Origin: Nocardia veterana NBRC 100344 | GTDB lineage: Bacteria; Actinomycetota; Actinomycetes; Mycobacteriales; Mycobacteriaceae | NCBI RefSeq assembly: GCF_000308855.1 | Contig: NZ_BAGM01000135.1 | Span: forward strand, 1 to 63,277 | DNA length: 63,277 bases | Direction: 5' to 3' | Part shown: one piece after another, positions 25,486 to 33,295 of the stretch | Layout of the letters: each line of letters begins with the position of its first letter | Position numbering within the stretch: the first letter of the stretch is position 1 | Position numbers and translations under genes: made by a program | Notes under the pieces: generated by a model | Told to the model about the DNA's origin: nothing | Database searches by the model: none | Seen by the model: only the letters and a program-made list of their open reading frames with translations

Positions 25486-25509
25486 CAAGCACGCGTGCTT
25501 GCATTTTTT
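25486..25509 (+). terminator. Terminator-like palindrome after the DUF445 gene
   Basis: CAAGCACGCGTGCTTG (25486-25501) is a perfect 16-bp palindrome, able to form a 6-bp stem with a CGCG loop, and is followed by CATTTTTT. This fits an intrinsic terminator. Because it ends 33 bases before the next start codon it could instead be an operator. Confidence 0.55.
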
Positions 25510-25534
25510 CTCCGGCATTGCCATGCTGTCCGTC

Positions 25535-26341
25535 ATGGCTGACCTGGAGGCGCTGCTCGACGATTTCGCAGCCGAGTGTGCGGATCTCGACCGCCTGGTC
25601 GCGCCGCTGGACCCGGCCGACTGGGCCCGGCCCACGCCGGCGCCCGGCTGGACCATCGCCCACCAAATAGGGCATCTGACCTGGACCGATGAGGTATCGA
25701 CGGTAGCGGCTACCGACGCCGAGGCCTTCGCCGAGCTGCTGAAGGAGGCGACCACCAAGATCGCCACCTTCGTCGACGAAGCCGCCGCCGAGGCCGCCAC
25801 CATGCCCGCCGCCGACCTCCTGGAACGCTGGCGCCGCGGCCGCACCGGACTGACCGATGCCCTGCGCGCGGTCCCCGCTGGGACGAAACTGCCGTGGTTC
25901 GGTCCGCCGATGAGCCCGATGTCGATGGTGAGCGCCCGGCTGATGGAGACTTGGGCACACGGCCAGGATGTGGCCGACACCCTCGGAGTGCAGCGGCAGC
26001 CGACGGCACGGCTGCGCAATATCGCGCACATCGGTGTCCGCACCCGCGATTTCGCCTACACGGTTCACTGTCGGCAGGTGCCCGCCGATCCGTTCCGGGT
26101 CGAACTGACCGCACCGGACGGGTCGATCTGGAGTTGGGGGCCCGAGGATGCCGCACAACGAGTCACCGGCTCCGCCCTGGACTTCTGCCTGTTGGTGACA
26201 CAGCGCCGGCACCGCGACGATCTGCCGCTGGTGGCCGTCGGGCCGGATGCCGCCGAGTGGTTGACGATCGCACAGGCCTTCGCCGGACCGCCGGGAGCAG
26301 GCCGCGCTGCCGGTCAGTTCGCCGAGGCGAACCGGATGTGA
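25535..26341 (+). CDS. TIGR03084-type DinB-fold metal-binding protein
   Basis: A 268-residue protein of the maleylpyruvate-isomerase/mycothiol-dependent superfamily, with the TIGR03084 pattern. Metal ligands are in WTIAHQIGHLTWTD (His, near residue 45) and METWAHGQDVADTLG (His, near 143). Some family members are mycothiol-dependent enzymes, others have no known reaction. The start is 25535 (MADLEALLDDF); an earlier ATG at 25523 adds four residues. A perfect palindrome and T-run lie between it and the DUF445 gene, so it probably has its own promoter. Mycothiol occurs in actinobacteria only, which fits the proposed host. Confidence 0.83.
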   Translation: MADLEALLDDFAAECADLDRLVAPLDPADWARPTPAPGWTIAHQIGHLTWTDEVSTVAATDAEAFAELLKEATTKIATFVDEAAAEAATMPAADLLERWRRGRTGLTDALRAVPAGTKLPWFGPPMSPMSMVSARLMETWAHGQDVADTLGVQRQPTARLRNIAHIGVRTRDFAYTVHCRQVPADPFRVELTAPDGSIWSWGPEDAAQRVTGSALDFCLLVTQRRHRDDLPLVAVGPDAAEWLTIAQAFAGPPGAGRAAGQFAEANRM

Positions 26342-26703
26342 CTCGACCGTCGAACAGCCGGTGGGGGGACTCGAATGAAGCGGGCGAGCGCCGACTCGGG
26401 GGTGCGCCGTGCTTGTGGCCGACCGGACGCCGTTGGCCGGAGGTCTTCGAAACCGCAGCTCGAAGCTGACGCTCGCCAGCAGTCAGGGATTACCCCCGGC
26501 GGCGAGGCCACAAACCTGTCCATGGCATGCCGGGGTCGCCCTCGCTCGCCGGCACGCCGGCTGATCTGCGCCCGGTCGGTGTTGTGATCTTTGCCGCAGG
26601 GACGCCGCGTCGGGCGCCGCCGGGCAGTAACCTGGACACACGTACGACTTTCAACGGTGCGGGTCGGCAACGAGGGGAACAGGGGAGAGGGAAGGACGCA
26701 CCG
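26342..26703. other. Intergenic region without a supported gene
   Basis: About 360 bases between the TIGR03084-type gene and the next plus-strand gene. An open frame exists at 26375-26587, but it has no ribosome-binding site and a composition unlike its neighbours. A short GCCGGC-AC-GCCGGC hairpin lies at 26548-26561. The last 60 bases contain the purine-rich leader (GAGGGAAGGA) of the next gene. Confidence 0.45.
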
Positions 26704-27435
26704 ATGGCACCGCAGTCCGCGCAGTCCCGGTCCACCGGCCAAATTCTGCAACACACCGCCGTCGTGCTCGCCGGGATGGCGAGTATCGGCCTCACCGTCA
26801 CCGCCGGAACCTACATCGTCAATCAGATGGGCGGCGCCGGCCTGCCCGCCGTGATCGGCTCGGGCGACCGGAACGACACGAAAGACCCAGCGGCGGAACC
26901 GGATCGGCCCGATCTGCCCGTCGTGACACCGCGCTCCTGGGGGCTCGCCGCCGAATCCCGGCAATTCCCGATCGCATCGGTAGCACCGGCGACGGTCTCG
27001 GCTCGTCCCGCGCCCGCGGTGACCGAGGGCGACGGCTCCACACCGACGGCGGCCGCCCACTCACGCGGCCTCGGCGGTCGGCTCAACTTGACCGGCGATA
27101 CCTTCGTCGGAGCGAATCTGGCTCGGACGCAACAACATTCGCTCACCGTCACATTCGATACCAACGTGCCCGCCGCCCTGGGCGCGACCGCCGCGCCGGA
27201 ACGCACCGGCGACCCGGCGATCACCGAATTCCGCACCGATTTCGATGTCCGGAGCGGGGAATTCAGTGTGGCGATGACGGATCCGCTGCTGGGCCGACAC
27301 GACGTGCAGGTGCAGCGGCACGCCCGGCCCGCACAGCTGCCGGCCGACCATCCGCAGCAGGTCCGCTCCGACGACACCGGAGCGGCGATCGACGCATCTG
27401 CTCCGACGCCGCCCGCTGAGCCCGCGCCCGCATAG
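26704..27435 (+). CDS. Hypothetical membrane-anchored or secreted protein
   Basis: A 243-residue protein of no recognised family. After a short N-terminus comes a hydrophobic helix (ILQHTAVVLAGMASIGLTVTAGTYIV, about residues 13-38) that could be a signal anchor; there is no clear signal-peptidase site. The rest is Ala/Pro/Thr/Asp-rich and low in complexity, with a possible beta-rich core about residues 115-200 (LNLTGDTFVGANLA, SLTVTFDTNVPAALG, FRTDFDVRSGEFSVAMTDPLLG). The start at 26704 has GGAAGGA upstream. A tetraloop hairpin follows its stop, so it is probably monocistronic. Confidence 0.65.
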   Translation: MAPQSAQSRSTGQILQHTAVVLAGMASIGLTVTAGTYIVNQMGGAGLPAVIGSGDRNDTKDPAAEPDRPDLPVVTPRSWGLAAESRQFPIASVAPATVSARPAPAVTEGDGSTPTAAAHSRGLGGRLNLTGDTFVGANLARTQQHSLTVTFDTNVPAALGATAAPERTGDPAITEFRTDFDVRSGEFSVAMTDPLLGRHDVQVQRHARPAQLPADHPQQVRSDDTGAAIDASAPTPPAEPAPA

Positions 27436-27450
27436 CCACCACACATCGAT

Positions 27451-27480
27451 CGAGCCGGGTACCGTCAGGTGCCCGGCTCG
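27451..27480 (+). terminator. Hairpin terminator
   Basis: CGAGCCGGGTACC (27451-27463) pairs with GGTGCCCGGCTCG (27468-27480) through 13 base pairs, one of them G-T, with loop GTCA. It starts 15 bases after the stop of the preceding gene. Confidence 0.75.
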
Positions 27481-27657
27481 TCCTGTTCGGCCCGTTGCCG
27501 GCCAGCACACCCGAGCACTACTGGGCATTTGCCCCATTTCGGCTCGTCGGCGGATATCCGCCACCGAAGCCCCGGACCGCACGTTAATCCTCGGTAACCG
27601 TTCAATAAAGAGGATTTCTGTAGTACTTTTGTGGCAGCCGTGGAACAGGGAGGGCCG

Positions 27658-28164
27658 ATGGGCCACCGCATCAGGTACGCGAGCGACGTCGGGGCGCCGG
27701 TGGAGGTCGCATTCACCTACACCGACAATCATTTGTTCGTACCGGACTGGATGTTCGGGGTCGCCACCTTCGAACCGGTCGGCGATGCCGGCCACGGCCC
27801 GGGCGCGGTCTATGCCGCGACCTTTCGGCTCGGGTTGTGGCGGCCCACGCTCGAATGCGAGATCACCGAGTACCGCCGCAACGCGGTGATCGGGTACACC
27901 CTGCGCAGGCGCCGGCCGGGGAAGACGGCGCCTGCGCGGGATGCTCCGATCCTCGCCACCTTGACGTTGCGATTCGATCCACTCGGCTACGGTCGCTCGG
28001 TGCTGACCTCGGAAGCCGGCTATCCGCCGGCCCGCCGACCGGCCGGACCGGTCGCCAAAGCCGTCGACACGCTGATCCAGATCGCGGTCCGGCGGAGCGA
28101 GGCGCAATTGCGCAGGGAGATAGAGGAATTCCACGGTACGGATCTTGTCGGCCGGATTGCGTAG
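27658..28164 (+). CDS. SRPBCC-type protein (polyketide cyclase/START-like)
   Basis: A 168-residue protein. The layout, an N-terminal strand (IRYASDVGAPVEVAFTYTDN), a loop with W in VPDWMFGVATFEP, and a set of antiparallel strands before a long C-terminal helix (AKAVDTLIQIAVRRSEAQLRREIEEF), is that of the SRPBCC fold, which binds hydrophobic ligands. No family-specific function is known. The ATG at 27658 is preferred over 27631 because GGGAGG lies just upstream. It ends 10 bases before the RNase HI start on the same strand, so they are probably cotranscribed. Confidence 0.72.
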   Translation: MGHRIRYASDVGAPVEVAFTYTDNHLFVPDWMFGVATFEPVGDAGHGPGAVYAATFRLGLWRPTLECEITEYRRNAVIGYTLRRRRPGKTAPARDAPILATLTLRFDPLGYGRSVLTSEAGYPPARRPAGPVAKAVDTLIQIAVRRSEAQLRREIEEFHGTDLVGRIA

Positions 28165-28174
28165 GGTACCGGGC

Positions 28175-28798
28175 ATGATCATCGTGAGCACCGACGGATC
28201 CTGCCTGCGTAATCCCGGCGGCGCCATCGGCTGGGCGTGGGTCAATCATCAGGGCAGTTCGGCGAGTGCGGGCGCGGCCTCGGGCACGAATCAGGTCGCG
28301 GAACTACGTGCGGTACTGGAGGCGATCCGCGCGCATCCCGGTTCCGAGCCGCTGTTCATCGAGAGCGATTCGCTCTACGCGATCAAGTGCGCGTCCGAAT
28401 GGCTACCGGGCTGGCGGCTCAACGGCTGGCGCACCGCCACCGGCAGCGCGGTGAAGAACGTGGAACTCGTGCAGTGGATCGATCACGCGATCTCGACGCG
28501 GCCGGGACCGGTGCGGTTTCGGTGGGTGCGCGGCCACGTCGGCAACTACTACAACGAACAGGCCGACAAGTTGGCCGGGGAAGCGGCTCGGGCCGCCGCG
28601 GGCGCGGCCGACGCGAGTCCCGACGGCATCGTCGACCTGCCGCCGCTGCCGTCCGCGGTTCGGCCCGGGCCGGCGGCGACCGAAACGATGACCGAAGCCG
28701 TGACCACCCCGATCACGATCGTGACCGATAAGCCCGCCGGACGTGCCAAGCGCGCCCGGGCGAAAACCGAGACCGCGGACGCGCTGACCCTGTTCTGA
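28175..28798 (+). CDS. Ribonuclease HI
   Basis: A 207-residue enzyme that cleaves the RNA strand of RNA:DNA hybrids. Catalytic acids are in place: Asp in VSTDGSCLRNPGG (residue 7), Glu in NQVAELRAVLEA (near 44), Asp in FIESDSLYAI (near 66) and Asp in YNEQADKLAGEA (near 130), with His in VRGHVGN. The RNase H core ends near residue 140; about 65 further residues (AGAADASPDG ... TADALTLF) are low-complexity and basic and do not belong to the domain. The upstream SRPBCC gene is only 10 bases away. It converges with the Mce-associated gene and two hairpins lie between. Confidence 0.9.
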   Translation: MIIVSTDGSCLRNPGGAIGWAWVNHQGSSASAGAASGTNQVAELRAVLEAIRAHPGSEPLFIESDSLYAIKCASEWLPGWRLNGWRTATGSAVKNVELVQWIDHAISTRPGPVRFRWVRGHVGNYYNEQADKLAGEAARAAAGAADASPDGIVDLPPLPSAVRPGPAATETMTEAVTTPITIVTDKPAGRAKRARAKTETADALTLF

Positions 28799-28834
28799 TT
28801 CCGGCGATCCGGGTGCGGCGAGCCAACCGAATGG

Positions 28835-28869
28835 CTTCCGGCGGTGGTGGGTCGGCCCACCGCCGGAAG
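28835..28869. terminator. Hairpin after the RNase HI gene
   Basis: CTTCCGGCGGTGG (28835-28847) pairs perfectly with CCACCGCCGGAAG (28857-28869) around a 9-base loop. No T-run follows on either strand. Confidence 0.65.
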
Positions 28870-28943
28870 CGCCCGGTTCGCGCATCCGGTGTTCGACAGC
28901 TCGAACCGGACCTCGGGCCCACTGGTCCTCGCTCCGAAAACGC

Positions 28944-28977
28944 TCCGGCCCCGCGACGAGAGTGCCGCGGGGCCGGA
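28944..28977 (-). terminator. Terminator of the mce operon
   Basis: TCCGGCCCCGCG (28944-28955) pairs perfectly with CGCGGGGCCGGA (28966-28977) around a 10-base loop. On the minus strand the hairpin is followed by GCGTTTT, giving a short U-run. It is 20 bases beyond the stop of the last mce-operon gene. Confidence 0.75.
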
Positions 28978-28997
28978 ACGTGTCGAACGAAAGGGTT

Positions 28998-29888
28998 TCA
29001 GTTACCCGGCTGAGCCGGAGCCGGCTGCTCGCCACCGTTGGACTGCGGGCTGGTGCCCGGCGCGGCCTGCGGCGCGCCCGGCGCCGGAGCGGCCGGACCC
29101 ATGCCCTTGGTCACCGGCGAGTCGAACTTCGCGACCAGCCACTTGCCGTCGTGCTTCTCCATCTGGGCCACGCCCGGAATGGTCAGCTTGTCCGGCTGCG
29201 GAACGGCCTGGTTGGTCTGCTCCTGGGTGATGACCAGGACGACGTTGGCCTGCGAATCGTTACCCGATTCCCACGCGCAATGGATCTCGTCCAGCTTCGA
29301 TTTCGCCTGCACACTGACCATGGCCTTCTTCAGCGTGTCGGACGCGTCGCTGAAGAATTTGCCCCACTCACCCGTGGACTTGTCGTTGACGCTCTTGAAA
29401 TACGCGTCCAGGTCCTTCGAGTCGTAGCTGGCGACGGCCTTGCCGAAGTCGCAGGCCGCCCGAGTGGAGTCGTCGCGCGCGGCGAGCTGATCCTCCCGGT
29501 CGTCGGCCTTCAGCCAGAAGACCACGACCGCGGTGATCGCGGCCACCAGCAGCACGCCCGCGGCGAAGGCGGAAACGATCGCCACCCACGGCGTGTTCTT
29601 TCCGGCCGCCGGGGAGCCTGCCGGCGCGGCGGCCGGAACGGACATCTTGACCGTCTGCGCCTCCGTCGCCGGTGTCGCCGTCGGAAGTTTCACCGTGGCA
29701 TCACCGTCAGCGACCGGCTTCGAGGCGTTCGTCCCGGTCTTGCCGGCGCCCTGGGCGGTATCAACCGACGAGTCCGATTCGAACTTGACCGTTGCGTCCG
29801 CGGCGGTGCTGTCTTGCGCCGCATCGACCTTCTCGGTCGACTCGGCATCGTTGTTCGCCTTGTCCTTGGCGGTGTCGTCATCGGACAT
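28998..29888 (-). CDS. Mce-associated membrane protein (Mam)
   Basis: A 296-residue single-pass protein. The first ~105 residues are acidic, Ala/Thr/Asp-rich and probably cytoplasmic; a transmembrane helix (WVAIVSAFAAGVLLVAAITAVVVFWL, about residues 101-126) leads to an extracytoplasmic domain with the Mam pattern (ACDFGKAVASYDSKDLDAYF, SVQAKSKLDEIHCAWES, NVVLVITQEQTN). The C-terminus is Pro-rich (APGAPQAAP ... QPAPAQPGN). Mam proteins stabilise Mce complexes. It is the last gene of the mce operon, 61 bases after mceF. The start at 29888 (MSDDDTAKD) is uncertain; GTG 29903 is an alternative. Confidence 0.8.
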   Translation of the reverse strand: MSDDDTAKDKANNDAESTEKVDAAQDSTAADATVKFESDSSVDTAQGAGKTGTNASKPVADGDATVKLPTATPATEAQTVKMSVPAAAPAGSPAAGKNTPWVAIVSAFAAGVLLVAAITAVVVFWLKADDREDQLAARDDSTRAACDFGKAVASYDSKDLDAYFKSVNDKSTGEWGKFFSDASDTLKKAMVSVQAKSKLDEIHCAWESGNDSQANVVLVITQEQTNQAVPQPDKLTIPGVAQMEKHDGKWLVAKFDSPVTKGMGPAAPAPGAPQAAPGTSPQSNGGEQPAPAQPGN

Positions 29889-29949
29889 GAATCGATCTGT
29901 CACCTTCCCGACGCGGTCGGACCACGCCGTATGTTTCGGGCCACTCTAC

Positions 29950-31119
29950 TTACCGCACCGGGGGCGGGGTGCGGTCGCTGGGGTTCGCTCCCGCCGGCAT
30001 CTGCGCTCCGTTGTTCGGAACGTCCGGTCGGGGCGCGTTCGCCGAACCACGGATCTGCTGGTCCGGCGGCGGGTTCGTGCAGTAGTTCCACTTCGGCAGC
30101 GTGCCGTCGGTCACCACGTAGGGGGCGACCGGTGCGTGCGAGTACTGGCAGTACGGCCGCGGCCAGATATCGAGGATCGTATAGAACTCCCCGTCGTGCG
30201 CCGGCACGCCCATCGCCGAACTGCCGACGACCAGCGACGGGAACAGCGCCCGCAGGGCCGGCAATCGCAACTGCGCCGCCCGCGTGATGGCGACAAAGTT
30301 GGACGCCAGACTGGTGATCGGATCGTTGGTCTTGTCCAGCGTCGCACCCAGCGCCTGCATCTGGCCGGGCGCCTGATCCAGCACCTTGCGCAACTCGTCG
30401 TTGGCGTTGTTGAACTGCGTGAACAACGTCGACGAATTGGAAGTCAGGGTGCTCAGGTCCGGCTGCGCGTTCGACGTGGTGGCCGCGATGGTGCGCAAAT
30501 TCTTCAGCAGGTTGGTGGTCTGCGGCAGCAGATTGTCCAGACCCGCCGTCACCAGGCTCAGCGCATCGATCATGTCCCGCAACTGGTTCGGGCCGCCGCT
30601 GAGCGCGGTGTCCAACTCGCCGAGGATGGTGCTGAACCGATCCGGGTCGATCTGATCGAAGAAGCCGCTGGCGTTCTCCAGCACGGCCGACACCGGGGTC
30701 GGCGTCTGCACCTTCTGCGGATCGAACTGGATCACCGAGCCGTCCTTCAGGAACGGTCCCTTGTCGGTATCGGGCTGGAAGTCGATGTACTGCTCACCGG
30801 CCGCCGACAGCGCGTGCACGACCACCTGGGTCGCGACCGGAATCTTGTACCGGTTGTCGATCTGGGCCTCGGCCGCGATGGCGGATCCGTGACCGGCCAG
30901 TTTGATCGAGTTCACCTTGCCGATGCGGTAGCCGCGCAGGGTGACGTCGTTACCCGGCTGGAGCCCGCCGGACCGGTCCAGTGAGACGGTGACGGTGTAG
31001 GTGGTCCGCAGCGGATTGATCCGCATGACGCTCACCGCCAGATAGGACGCACCGACCACGAAGACCACCACCAGTCCGATCGTGGACAGCAGCAGTTTGT
31101 GTCGCAGCAGCCAGCTCAT
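29950..31119 (-). CDS. mceF: MCE family protein MceF
   Basis: A 389-residue Mce protein with an N-terminal anchor (LLSTIGLVVVFVVGASYLAVSVM, residues 9-33) and the MCE domain (about 37-115; TYTVTVSLDRSGGLQPGNDVTLRGYRIGKV). A long coiled-coil helical region follows and the C-terminus is Pro-rich (PNNGAQMPAGANPSDRTPPPVR). In Mce complexes six proteins form a periplasmic tunnel for lipids to the YrbE permease. This gene overlaps the end of mceE by 4 bases (ATGA), so translation is coupled. It is the sixth Mce gene of the operon. Confidence 0.9.
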   Translation of the reverse strand: MSWLLRHKLLLSTIGLVVVFVVGASYLAVSVMRINPLRTTYTVTVSLDRSGGLQPGNDVTLRGYRIGKVNSIKLAGHGSAIAAEAQIDNRYKIPVATQVVVHALSAAGEQYIDFQPDTDKGPFLKDGSVIQFDPQKVQTPTPVSAVLENASGFFDQIDPDRFSTILGELDTALSGGPNQLRDMIDALSLVTAGLDNLLPQTTNLLKNLRTIAATTSNAQPDLSTLTSNSSTLFTQFNNANDELRKVLDQAPGQMQALGATLDKTNDPITSLASNFVAITRAAQLRLPALRALFPSLVVGSSAMGVPAHDGEFYTILDIWPRPYCQYSHAPVAPYVVTDGTLPKWNYCTNPPPDQQIRGSANAPRPDVPNNGAQMPAGANPSDRTPPPVR

Positions 31120-32210
31120 CGGTGGCCCCCTGTCACTCGGCCGTAGACGATCTGCAGCACCTGGATCAAACTGCCCGCCATATCCTGCAGGTCGCGCAGA
31201 TCCCAGAACTTGCTGTGCGGCGGATCGGTCAGCAGGCCGATGTCGAGCTGGGTGAGCGTCGCGGCGACGGCCAGCGTGTTGCCCTTGAACGACGCGTCGA
31301 CCTTGGGCCGGATCTCGTGCAGCGCATCCAGTGCCGGGCCGAGATCGTTGCCGGCCCGCGACAGCGCGTCCATCAACTTGTGCACGTTGTCGAGCAGCGC
31401 GGCCAGCTGGTCGTGGCTGGTGTCGGCGTAGTCGCCGAGGGCCGCGCTGGTGGTGGAGATCTTGCCGAGCAGATCACCGATCTGCTTGTTGTTCTCGGCG
31501 ATGGCCCCGATCATCTGCGGGAGCGAGTCGGCGACCTGGCCCAGCTGGTTGTGGTTGGCCTCGATGGTGTTGGTCAGCGCGTCGAATCCGTTGAGCGTGT
31601 TGTCGATTCGCTCACTGTTGGCGTGCAGCGTGGTGACCACGCTGGTCATCTGCTTGATCAGACCGGCGAGCTGGTCGGGCCGGCCACCCACCACCGAATC
31701 GAGTTCGGAGGTCAGTTTGGTCAGCGCCGCGACACCGCCGCCGTTGAACAACATCGACACCGAGAGCAACAGTTCCTCGACGGTGGCGCCGGCCGAGGTG
31801 TGGTCGATGCCGATGGTGTCGCCGTCCTTCAGCATCGGCGTGGTGTCGTCGGATTTCGGCTTCGACAGGGCCACGAACACATCGCCCAGCGGGGTGGCCT
31901 GACGCAACTCGGCGGTCGAATCACGCGGCAGCGCAATATCTTTGCGCACATTCATATCGACGATGGCCTGGAAGTTCTTGGTCTCGATATGGGTGACCAC
32001 GCCGATATCGGAACCACCGATCTTCACCTTGGCCTGATCGGGCAGGTTGAGGGCGTTGGCGAATACCGCGTGCAGCGTATAGGTGTCGCCGGACTGCCCC
32101 GGTTTGGGCAGCGGCAGGCTCTCCACCGTCAGCCCACACCCGGAGGCCGCCACGGCGGCGGAGATGCCCAGTGCCAGCCAGGTGCGCCGCAGGCGCGTCG
32201 ATCCCGTCAT
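31116..32210 (-). CDS. mceE: MCE family lipoprotein MceE
   Basis: A 364-residue Mce protein with a lipoprotein signal: residues 1-24 are a basic-hydrophobic leader and Cys25 (VAASGC) is the predicted acylated residue. The -3 position is Ala, not the usual Leu, Val or Ile. The MCE domain lies at about 40-120 (YTLHAVFANALNLPDQAKVKIGGSDIGVV) and a helical coiled-coil region fills the rest. MceE is the lipoprotein subunit (LprK type) in mycobacterial systems, consistent with position five of the operon. It overlaps mceD by 4 bases at its start and mceF by 4 bases at its end. Confidence 0.88.
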   Translation of the reverse strand: MTGSTRLRRTWLALGISAAVAASGCGLTVESLPLPKPGQSGDTYTLHAVFANALNLPDQAKVKIGGSDIGVVTHIETKNFQAIVDMNVRKDIALPRDSTAELRQATPLGDVFVALSKPKSDDTTPMLKDGDTIGIDHTSAGATVEELLLSVSMLFNGGGVAALTKLTSELDSVVGGRPDQLAGLIKQMTSVVTTLHANSERIDNTLNGFDALTNTIEANHNQLGQVADSLPQMIGAIAENNKQIGDLLGKISTTSAALGDYADTSHDQLAALLDNVHKLMDALSRAGNDLGPALDALHEIRPKVDASFKGNTLAVAATLTQLDIGLLTDPPHSKFWDLRDLQDMAGSLIQVLQIVYGRVTGGHR

Positions 32211-33295
32211 TTCGTCAGTCCCAACAGTGCGGCGGTCAACCCGAGGTCGGGTCCGAAGTCCTCGATCTTGCCGGTGCGGCAGCCGTCGGCGCGCATCTGG
32301 ATACGTTCGCAGAACAGGCTGACGATCTCGCCGGACAGTGCCGTGCCGAGTACCGCGTGCAGGCGGACGAAGCCGCGGTTGCGGTCCATCGAGCGATCCA
32401 GGTTCTGCAGCAGCAGCGGCGCCACGTCGACGGTTTCCACGACGCCGGCGGCGTTCTGGCGCAGCTGGTTCGTCACCGCGGTGAGGCCGGTCAGGCTCTC
32501 CGACAGCTGATCCTGATACTGGCTGAACACGCCGCTGGTGTTCGACAGGAAGCTGTTGAGCTGGTCCAGCGTCGCCTGCAGGCCCGGCGCCTGCTCGGCG
32601 AGCAGCGACGACATCTGGGTCACCTTGTTGCTGAACTCGCGCACCGACTGGTCGTTGTCGGCGAGCATCGAGGTCAGCTCGTTGAGCTTGATGATGATCG
32701 TCGAGATGGCGTCCTTGTTGTCGACGCCGACCTTCAACGCACCGGACAGCGCGTTGAGGGTGTCGCGGATCTTCTCGCCCTGGCCGTTGACCATGTCGTA
32801 GAGCAGCGTGCCCGACAGCGGACCCTGCGTTTGGCCGGGCGCCGGCTTCAGCGCCGCGGTGAACTGGTCGATGGTCTTGATCATCGTGTCCAGCTCGACC
32901 GGCGTGCGGGTCTGCTGCACGGTGAGGTGCGTATCGTCGGGCAGCTTCGGTCCGCCCGTGTAGCGCGGGGTGAGCTCGATATGACGGTCGGTGACGATGG
33001 ACGGCGAAATGATCGCCGCCGTCACGTTCTTCGGAATATCGACACCGTGGTCCACGGTCATGTGAACCTCGACGTACTCGCCCTTGGGGATGATCTTGTC
33101 GACCTTGCCGACCTCGAGGCCGAGCACGGTGATCGGATTGCCCTCGAAAATACCGGCGATATTGCGGAAGTCGGCGGTGATGTGGGTGGAACCGCCCACC
33201 GCGTTCTGCACCGAACCGCAGCTGACGGCGACGAGCATCGCCGCGCCGATCGCCACCACCTTGGTGGCGCGCACGAGCCGCTTGGTCAGTTTCAT
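32207..33295 (-). CDS. mceD: MCE family protein MceD with lipobox-like leader
   Basis: A 362-residue Mce protein. Start 33295 (MKLTKRLVRATKVVAIG) overlaps the mceC stop by 4 bases (ATGA), so I reject the longer frame from 33352. The leader ends LVAVSCGS, so Cys26 could be lipidated; MceE already carries a lipobox, which makes two adjacent candidate lipoproteins. The MCE domain is at about residues 40-120 (STHITADFRNIAGIFEGNPITVLGLEVG) and the rest is a helical, Gln/Asn-rich stalk. It also overlaps mceE by 4 bases. Confidence 0.87.
   Translation of the reverse strand: MKLTKRLVRATKVVAIGAAMLVAVSCGSVQNAVGGSTHITADFRNIAGIFEGNPITVLGLEVGKVDKIIPKGEYVEVHMTVDHGVDIPKNVTAAIISPSIVTDRHIELTPRYTGGPKLPDDTHLTVQQTRTPVELDTMIKTIDQFTAALKPAPGQTQGPLSGTLLYDMVNGQGEKIRDTLNALSGALKVGVDNKDAISTIIIKLNELTSMLADNDQSVREFSNKVTQMSSLLAEQAPGLQATLDQLNSFLSNTSGVFSQYQDQLSESLTGLTAVTNQLRQNAAGVVETVDVAPLLLQNLDRSMDRNRGFVRLHAVLGTALSGEIVSLFCERIQMRADGCRTGKIEDFGPDLGLTAALLGLTK

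Noticed and set aside
25486..25501. Palindrome as a KstR2 site
   Set aside because: KstR2 sites are AnCAAGnnCTTGnT with two bases between the arms; here eight bases separate CAAG and CTTG.
26548..26561. GCCGGC-AC-GCCGGC hairpin
   Set aside because: Too short, with a two-base loop, and such GC-rich repeats occur by chance here; no function is supported.
26375..26587. 70-codon frame in the intergenic region
   Set aside because: No ribosome-binding site, low-complexity Arg-rich product and no family; more likely spacer sequence.
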